From the NCBI GenBank assembly GCA_003218935.1, contig QHPA01000011.1, positions 1 through 9,863 of the forward strand: a stretch of 9,863 nucleotides of DNA. The letters run 5' to 3'. A program made the translations under genes and the position numbers. How positions within the stretch are numbered: the first letter of the stretch is position 1; the number at the start of each line of letters is the position of its first letter. Positions 5,273-9,863 of this stretch are shown here, in pieces. Under the pieces are notes generated by a model. The model worked only from the letters and a program-made list of their open reading frames with translations. It was not told the origin of the DNA and ran no database searches. This stretch comes from Verrucomicrobiota bacterium. GTDB taxonomy: Bacteria; Verrucomicrobiota; Verrucomicrobiia; Limisphaerales; AV2.

Positions 5273-6952
5273 CTATTGGATCAGCGGCATCTCCTCCGGC
5301 GCGAGTTTCCGCAGTACCTTGCCGGCCCGTTGCCGAACAAACTTGTCCTTGTGCCAAAGCGCCGCCTTCAGCGCCGGGATTGCGGGCCGGGCACCCGCTC
5401 CCATTTCGCCCAGGTACTGAGCGGCGCTCTGGCCGATATGGCTTTGGGGAGACTTCAAGCCTTCGATCGCCAAAGACAGGAGTGGTTCGGTTTCGCCGGT
5501 CCTTTGCCACAACCATCCCGCCGGTATCAACCGCTGGTTCAGCTCCCCTTCCGCTGCCGCGCGACGCAACGCGCTCAAGGCTTCGGCGTTCGTTGGGTCA
5601 TGCGTGAGGATGATGTTGGCGGCGAGCGCAGAACGATGCCAGTTTGTCTGGCGCAGCAACGGCTGCAGTTCGGCGATGACTTCCCGTCCCAGCGGCTTCA
5701 ACTCCATCAGCGTTTGCACGGGGTCCCAGTCAACTCCGACCTGCGCCACAAGTCCCGGCAAACGCGAGCGGGCTTCGTCCGGCGCGATCCGGCAAATTGC
5801 GGCAAGCGCAAACGCCCGGAACCTTTCCGGTTCAATCAGGAAATCATTCTCGTTCTCGGCAGCTCCCGGCAGTCTCGCGACTTCTTCCAGCGCAGCGAAC
5901 TGGCGGAGCCACGGCAACGCGCCACGTGCGGACGCCCCCAGTTTGCCGAGCAGTTCAATGTATTGACCCAGTCGAAACGTCCGCCGGGCCCTGAGACCGT
6001 TGAGCACGGTTTCCAGTTGTGTTCCGAGCGGCTGGTGAAGTCTGGCGAGGGCCAACAGGGCTTCAAACCGCACGGCTTCGTTGGTCTGGGAAAGCGCTCC
6101 AGTCAACGCCGCAACAACTTCTGGCGTGGCGCGACCGATTGTCCCCAGCGCGCCAATGGCGGCAAGACGGTTGTGGTTGAAAGGGTCGAGGTAGGACGCG
6201 TATCCCATCGCCAGCTTCAAGTTCGGCGGTTTGCCGGCGACTCCCTGGTCAACCATTTCAATGAGTGATGGTACAGCGAAAATGGCGTTCGTTCCCATCG
6301 TCCCCAGCGCGGCTGCCGCCTCGTTCGCCTGGTCGGGATCCTTAAGCCACGGAACCAGCAAAGGCGCCATCTGCGGCAACTGCGGCCACAATTCGTAACT
6401 GTCCGTCGTGCCAAACAGAAGTTTCCCTGGCGTCGGCGTGCGCAACCAATCCGCGAGCGTGGCGACGGCTTTCGGCGATTCCGGAATTGACCAGTAAAGC
6501 GCGCGAAGGACGTTTTGGCTTCCAATAGGATCCGATGGATCGAGGCTCTTGCAAAGCGCGCTCGCCAACGGGCGTGACGGTCCCGGACCCAAATCGCACA
6601 CAAGCGTCGCGACTCGACGGCGTAACTCCCCCCATGACTGCGGGATCGGCAGATGCTTTTGCGCCCGCTTTGGCAGCCGCGGCCACAGGGACGCATAAAG
6701 TCTATTGGAACCCGAATCCCGTCGATCGATGACTTTGCCCAGTTCCAGGTAAGCCTCCGGTCCAAGGTCGGTCAATTCCGCTTCGGCCGCGGACGAATGA
6801 TTGGCATAGGGCGAAATTTGCGCCACAAGGCGCAAAACTTTCGTACGAACAGGACCGGAACGCAGCAATCCACGCCAAACGGCAAAGGCGAGGACCAGTG
6901 CCAGCAGGAAAAACGAAGGCCGAATCCAGCGACGTCTGTTTTCCTTGTTCAC
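5273..6952 (-). CDS. HEAT-repeat protein with N-terminal membrane anchor (downstream paralogue)
   Basis: A 559-residue protein. Residues 1-11 are basic and 12-30 (PSFFLLALVLAFAVW...) are hydrophobic, predicting a signal anchor with the rest outside the cytoplasm. The remainder is alpha-helical with HEAT-like pairs rich in Ala and Leu, for example AALGTMGTNAIFAVPSLIEM (213-232), RLAAIGALGTIGRATPEVVA (262-281), AVRFEALLALARL (293-305) and AQYLGEMGAGARPAIPALKA (511-530). HEAT solenoids serve as binding surfaces; the partner is unknown and no catalytic motif is visible. The start is GTG 6952, with AGAAGG one base upstream and an in-frame TAA shortly before that, so no upstream alternative exists. 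It lies 65 bp after the stop of a second HEAT gene on the same strand and shares its landmarks: a Tyr-Ala-Trp-LP segment near residue 90, GTNA near 220, and an LWH...LAPE-LP C-terminus. Probably an operon arising from tandem duplication. Confidence 0.85.
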   Translation of the reverse strand: MNKENRRRWIRPSFFLLALVLAFAVWRGLLRSGPVRTKVLRLVAQISPYANHSSAAEAELTDLGPEAYLELGKVIDRRDSGSNRLYASLWPRLPKRAQKHLPIPQSWGELRRRVATLVCDLGPGPSRPLASALCKSLDPSDPIGSQNVLRALYWSIPESPKAVATLADWLRTPTPGKLLFGTTDSYELWPQLPQMAPLLVPWLKDPDQANEAAAALGTMGTNAIFAVPSLIEMVDQGVAGKPPNLKLAMGYASYLDPFNHNRLAAIGALGTIGRATPEVVAALTGALSQTNEAVRFEALLALARLHQPLGTQLETVLNGLRARRTFRLGQYIELLGKLGASARGALPWLRQFAALEEVARLPGAAENENDFLIEPERFRAFALAAICRIAPDEARSRLPGLVAQVGVDWDPVQTLMELKPLGREVIAELQPLLRQTNWHRSALAANIILTHDPTNAEALSALRRAAAEGELNQRLIPAGWLWQRTGETEPLLSLAIEGLKSPQSHIGQSAAQYLGEMGAGARPAIPALKAALWHKDKFVRQRAGKVLRKLAPEEMPLIQ

Positions 6953-7017
6953 GCCTTCTTCTTACCACAAAGATTCTGTCAACGCCAACGGCGGCAAGGG
7001 ACGATCAACGATTCCGC

Positions 7018-8745
7018 TCACAGCGCCCTCTCGTTGATATGGGGCAGCGTTTCGGGAGCGATTTCGCGCAGAATATCGCCGGCGGCGCGACGAATTTCCC
7101 CGCTTGGATGCCAAAGCAGTTTGAGCAACTGCGGTGCCGCGGGACGCGCCGCATAACCACAGGCTCGGATTCCTTCCTCGGCTTCGAATCTCATTTCCGG
7201 CCGTTGCAGCGTTTCGAGGAAAACCGGCAAGGTATGGGTAACGTCGCGCGTCGCGCCCAGGAGCAGTCTGGCCGCGACCAGACGCCGAAGCAGATCGCGG
7301 CTCTCGCATTCCGTGATGAGCCTCTCCCGCGCCTCGCCGTCGCCCGGCTCGAGCCGCAGGATCACAAACGCGGCGCGCGTCCCGGCAAGACGGTCCTCCG
7401 CGCGCAGGCGGTCGCGCATGAGTGGAACGATTCGAGGTGCCAGGCACTTCAGCGACCCCAGACACCGCGCTGCCTCCTCGCGGTTTCCCAGTTCCGCCGC
7501 GAGCCGCTCCAGCCGCGCGCCCGCCTCTTCAGGCGTGATCATGCAGATCGCCATCGTCGCGGCGAACTGGATATCCTCCACCGTTCCTTCCGTGAATTCT
7601 TTCGGCAAGTTGTCCGGAAATTCACCGCTCTCGTAAGCGCGCAATTTGAGCAAGGCCGCGCGGGCAACCGGACCAAGCTCGCCCAAGGCGTTGATTTTGC
7701 GCAACAGCGTGAAAGCGTCCTCGTCTTCCAGAGTCGCGATCATGCGCGGCACCAGCGGGGCTGCCGCTTCACCGCACGCCGCAATGGCTGCGCCGCCGTT
7801 GTAACGAAGCATCGGAACGGCGTCATTCCACGCCAGGGAGAACGTTTCCAACACGCGGCCGTTTCGTACGCCGGTCTTCGCCAGGGCCAGGAGCGCATTG
7901 CACCGGCCTTCCATCGCCAGACCGGGCGATATTCTGTCGCGTCGGACTTTTTCGAGTCTTCCTTCTCCGCCCGCAAAGCCGTCAGTGGCGGCTTCGACCA
8001 GCGCCGGGAGGGCCGGCGCGGCGTTCGTGCCATACACATCCAGCGCCCGGGCGGCATCGCCTGCGAGGCAGGGGATCCCCAATTGCCGAACAAGCTGGGG
8101 CAACAGCTCGGGAATGTCCTTCCAAAATTCTGCGCTCCACATCTCCGCGCCCAAGAATTCGGCGCCCCGTGCTCGCTGAAAATAAGCGATAAACTCCCCA
8201 CGCGCGCGCGGCGACTCAGGGAGCACCAGCCCCAACGCGCTGGCGGCTTGCGCCGCAATCTCGGGCGTCGGGTCCGACAGTGTTTCGATGAGTGTGCCGG
8301 CGGCCGGCCGCACGGCGCCGTGGCCGAGACACTGCAGCAGGGTGATGGCACGCAGCCGCCTCGTCCGGACTGAGACCGGCTCAGGCAGAAATCGAGTCAG
8401 GAACGCCGGCAGCGTCCGCCATCGGGCGACGTAAAAACGGTCGAAAGCCGTCTCACGCCGACGCAGTTCCCTGCACAGATACGGCACACAGTTCGTCTCG
8501 CTGCGCAAGACGATGCTCATGCAAACCGCCAGTTCCCGGTCACTGAAATTGTCAAAAGTCTCTGGTGGGCTTCGCCAGATCGTCAATGGCGCCGTCAGCA
8601 ATCGGTCCAACGCGCGTTCCGCCGGCCTGTTTGTACGAAGCGACAACCCAATCGCTCCGGAGACCAGAACACATGCGCCTATGAGCCAACCGACTCTTAA
8701 ACGAGAGCGGGCGAGAGGTTTAATTGTTGACGAAGGGATACTCAT
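7018..8745 (-). CDS. HEAT-repeat protein with N-terminal membrane anchor (upstream paralogue)
   Basis: A 575-residue protein. A basic N-terminus is followed by a hydrophobic segment at 18-36 (VGWLIGACVLVSGAIGLSL), predicting a single membrane anchor. HEAT-like helix pairs follow, for example RPAAGTLIETLSDPTPEIAA (146-165), ARALDVYGTNAAPALPALVE (232-251), LRKINALGELGPVARAALLK (348-367) and EGIRACGYAARPAAPQLLKL (524-543), ending in LWHPSGEIRRAAGDILREIA. No enzymatic motif is visible; a binding or scaffold role at the membrane is an inference. ATG 8745 is preceded by a GGAGAGAGG tract about 10 bases upstream, a plausible ribosome-binding site and one of the few in this window, although it lies within a purine-rich repeat. 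It shares sequence landmarks with the next gene downstream (65 bp gap), supporting tandem duplication and co-transcription. Confidence 0.86.
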   Translation of the reverse strand: MSIPSSTIKPLARSRLRVGWLIGACVLVSGAIGLSLRTNRPAERALDRLLTAPLTIWRSPPETFDNFSDRELAVCMSIVLRSETNCVPYLCRELRRRETAFDRFYVARWRTLPAFLTRFLPEPVSVRTRRLRAITLLQCLGHGAVRPAAGTLIETLSDPTPEIAAQAASALGLVLPESPRARGEFIAYFQRARGAEFLGAEMWSAEFWKDIPELLPQLVRQLGIPCLAGDAARALDVYGTNAAPALPALVEAATDGFAGGEGRLEKVRRDRISPGLAMEGRCNALLALAKTGVRNGRVLETFSLAWNDAVPMLRYNGGAAIAACGEAAAPLVPRMIATLEDEDAFTLLRKINALGELGPVARAALLKLRAYESGEFPDNLPKEFTEGTVEDIQFAATMAICMITPEEAGARLERLAAELGNREEAARCLGSLKCLAPRIVPLMRDRLRAEDRLAGTRAAFVILRLEPGDGEARERLITECESRDLLRRLVAARLLLGATRDVTHTLPVFLETLQRPEMRFEAEEGIRACGYAARPAAPQLLKLLWHPSGEIRRAAGDILREIAPETLPHINERAL

Positions 8746-8766
8746 GGGCCTGCCCCCTCTCTCCTT

Positions 8767-8791
8767 CCCTCTCCCTCGATGGGGGAGAGGG
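8767..8791. repeat. GC-rich hairpin repeat upstream of the HEAT pair
   Basis: CCCTCTCCC (8767-8775) and GGGAGAGGG (8783-8791) form a perfect 9-bp inverted repeat with a 7-base loop. It is flanked by a pyrimidine-rich stretch on the left and by GGCCGGAGGCC plus GGTGAGGGG on the right. From memory, this composition is typical of short interspersed intergenic palindromes. It sits in the 145-bp gap between the DsbA-like gene and the first HEAT gene and could end the upstream transcript or form a stem in the HEAT mRNA leader near its ribosome-binding site. Confidence 0.6.
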
Positions 8792-8890
8792 TGGCCGGAG
8801 GCCGGGTGAGGGGATGGTTCATGGCTCGATTCGCGTCCAAATTTTGGAGGTTACCCATAGATCGTGAGCACCGCACCGAATGTCGCGATT

Positions 8891-9544
8891 TTAATTTGCC
8901 GGTGGCGGACCGAAATGAGCGGCATGCGACGCGTAGGCCGCCGCGTCATTCAGCATGGCATCTATCGTAGCCGCCAGCGGCGCGGCGACAACCAATCCCG
9001 AAAACACGGCTCGATCGCCAATGTTGTTTTCCAGCAGGAACGTTGGCCGCTGGGTGACCTGCAGCGTATGGAACTCCGCCGTGGTCGCCCGCGCCCGCGC
9101 CTCGATTTCCGGCGATTTCGCCTTCTTCAGCAGCGCTGTCACGTCTAATCCGGCGGCGTTTGCCGCCACGGCGGCCGCTTCCTCCCAACGCCCGACCTTC
9201 CGTCCCTCCCGCAGCGCCGCATTCGCAATCGCCAGCCGCACGCAGTCGTCAGTCACATTGAAATCTTTCGCCGCCTCAGCCACGAAATTCGGAGCCACAT
9301 ACTGCTTGAGTTCCGATTCGAACCAGCCGGAGTTCAGCGCGAATGGCGAGCGCATGATGACGCCGCTGCGACGATAAAACCATTGGCACTGCGTCTGTGA
9401 GACCGGATACGCCTCGGACGGCATCAACGCGATTTTCCAACCGAACTCCACTTTGCCCGCGTAACGCTGCTTCAATTCAGCCCAGGCAGGTTCGGCCCAG
9501 TAACACCAGGAGGAGATGACTTCGAGGTAGTAGGTGACTTTCAT
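8891..9544 (-). CDS. DsbA-superfamily thioredoxin-like protein with SSWC active-site motif
   Basis: A 217-residue protein from ATG 9544, similar to the FrnE/HCCA-isomerase side of the DsbA family. The first strand MKVTYYLEVISSWCYW leads into SSWC (11-14) where relatives have CPWC; thus the first redox Cys and the Pro are Ser, and Cys14 remains. The middle helical insertion spans about 55-150. The loop VTQRPTFLLEN (163-173) carries the cis-Pro (P167) before the third strand, as in thioredoxin folds. No signal peptide is seen, so it is probably cytoplasmic. With only one active-site Cys it is unlikely to be an ordinary dithiol oxidase; a glutathione-dependent or isomerase-like role is possible. 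The frame extends to ATG 9661, which overlaps the upstream stop (ATGA), but the extra 39 residues do not look like a domain or signal peptide, so I prefer 9544. The gene follows a ThuA-like gene. Confidence 0.8.
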   Translation of the reverse strand: MKVTYYLEVISSWCYWAEPAWAELKQRYAGKVEFGWKIALMPSEAYPVSQTQCQWFYRRSGVIMRSPFALNSGWFESELKQYVAPNFVAEAAKDFNVTDDCVRLAIANAALREGRKVGRWEEAAAVAANAAGLDVTALLKKAKSPEIEARARATTAEFHTLQVTQRPTFLLENNIGDRAVFSGLVVAAPLAATIDAMLNDAAAYASHAAHFGPPPAN

Positions 9545-9657
9545 CGTGCGACGCAGCTTGGGCGATTTGCGCGCGAATGTCCATCCTGCCCACTGCCAGC
9601 TTGCCTTAACGGATGATTTCTGTTTCTCTTCTGCGGAGCAATGAGTGTGCGTCTGCC

Positions 9658-9863
9658 TCATTCAGCCAACCGGGCTCCAACCGCGGCCAGTTCCGCGAGA
9701 CGATCCGTCGGTTGATGTGCCGCCCAGCAAATTCCACGCAGGACCAGCAACCGATAGAACGGGTCGTCGAAAGTCCAGGTGAAGTGGCCGGGGATGCAGA
9801 CAAAGACGCGACCTTTGGCTTGTTCCCTGATCCAAACCTGCGGTTGCGACTCGCCGTCTTCGA
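9658..9863 (-). CDS. ThuA-like domain protein, C-terminal end only
   Basis: A frame open from the right edge for 67 codons to TGA 9660-9658. The end reads GRVFVCIPGHFTWTFDDP then FYRLLVLRGICWAA. This matches the close of ThuA-like (trehalose-utilisation-type, glutamine-amidotransferase-like fold) proteins, where a G-RVF...GH segment is followed by DP-F-LL-RGI-WAA. These proteins are common in Verrucomicrobiota and Planctomycetota, and their reaction is largely uncharacterised. The N-terminal part lies past the window. Its TGA overlaps an ATG (9661) in the frame of the DsbA-like gene, suggesting one transcript. Confidence 0.62.
   Translation of the reverse strand, partial: EDGESQPQVWIREQAKGRVFVCIPGHFTWTFDDPFYRLLVLRGICWAAHQPTDRLAELAAVGARLAE

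Noticed and set aside
5204..6268. 354-codon plus-strand open frame
   Set aside because: Lies antisense to the first HEAT protein; its product is rich in Arg, Gln and Phe with no recognisable fold, as expected for the reverse strand of an Ala/Leu-rich GC-rich gene.
6898..8373. 491-codon plus-strand open frame
   Set aside because: Antisense to the second HEAT gene. The opposite strand has the signal anchor, HEAT pattern and paralogue match; this frame has low-complexity Arg/Gln/Phe composition.
1..9863. CRISPR array, toxin-antitoxin pair or defence operon
   Set aside because: No regularly spaced repeats and no recognisable nuclease, helicase or toxin genes; the island interior, where these might lie, is outside the window.

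Overview
The window looks like chromosomal DNA of a Verrucomicrobiota-type bacterium, possibly a Limisphaerales/Pedosphaera relative. I infer this from the style of the omega subunit, SmpB and L28 proteins, from two long membrane-anchored HEAT-repeat proteins, from a ThuA-like protein, and from a GC-rich palindrome of a kind I associate with that phylum. No ribosomal RNA is present, so the assignment rests on protein style only.

Left edge (1-1246, minus strand): a complete tRNA-Leu(GAG) gene is followed about 80 bp downstream, on the same strand, by a tyrosine recombinase that runs off the window's left edge. This is the usual arrangement at the end of a genomic island or prophage inserted into the 3' end of a tRNA. 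The island body would lie left of position 1, and everything right of about 1190 would be host backbone. A 22-codon reading frame sits between tRNA and integrase, and its stop overlaps the integrase GTG.

Backbone housekeeping block (1438-5150): a cytosolic TPR-repeat protein (+) converges on a farnesyl-diphosphate-synthase-type polyprenyl synthetase (-). After a divergent intergenic region holding a 23-bp inverted repeat come rpoZ and smpB (+). These converge on rpmB (-), with an AT-rich inverted repeat between them. The genes cover isoprenoid supply, the RNA polymerase omega subunit, ribosome rescue by trans-translation, and the 50S subunit.

Right block (5273-9863, all minus strand): in transcription order there is the C-terminal end of a ThuA-like protein, a DsbA-superfamily protein whose active-site motif reads SSWC rather than CxxC, then two tandem HEAT-repeat proteins that appear to be paralogues. 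A GC-rich hairpin repeat separates the DsbA-like gene from the HEAT pair.

I found no CRISPR array, transposase, rRNA or obvious defence system. The most notable items are the island junction at tRNA-Leu, the tandem HEAT pair, the Ser-for-Cys DsbA-like protein and the palindromic repeats. No gene-free stretch exceeds 300 bases. The longest is 3780-4035 (256 bases), holding the inverted repeat and presumably the ispA and rpoZ promoters.
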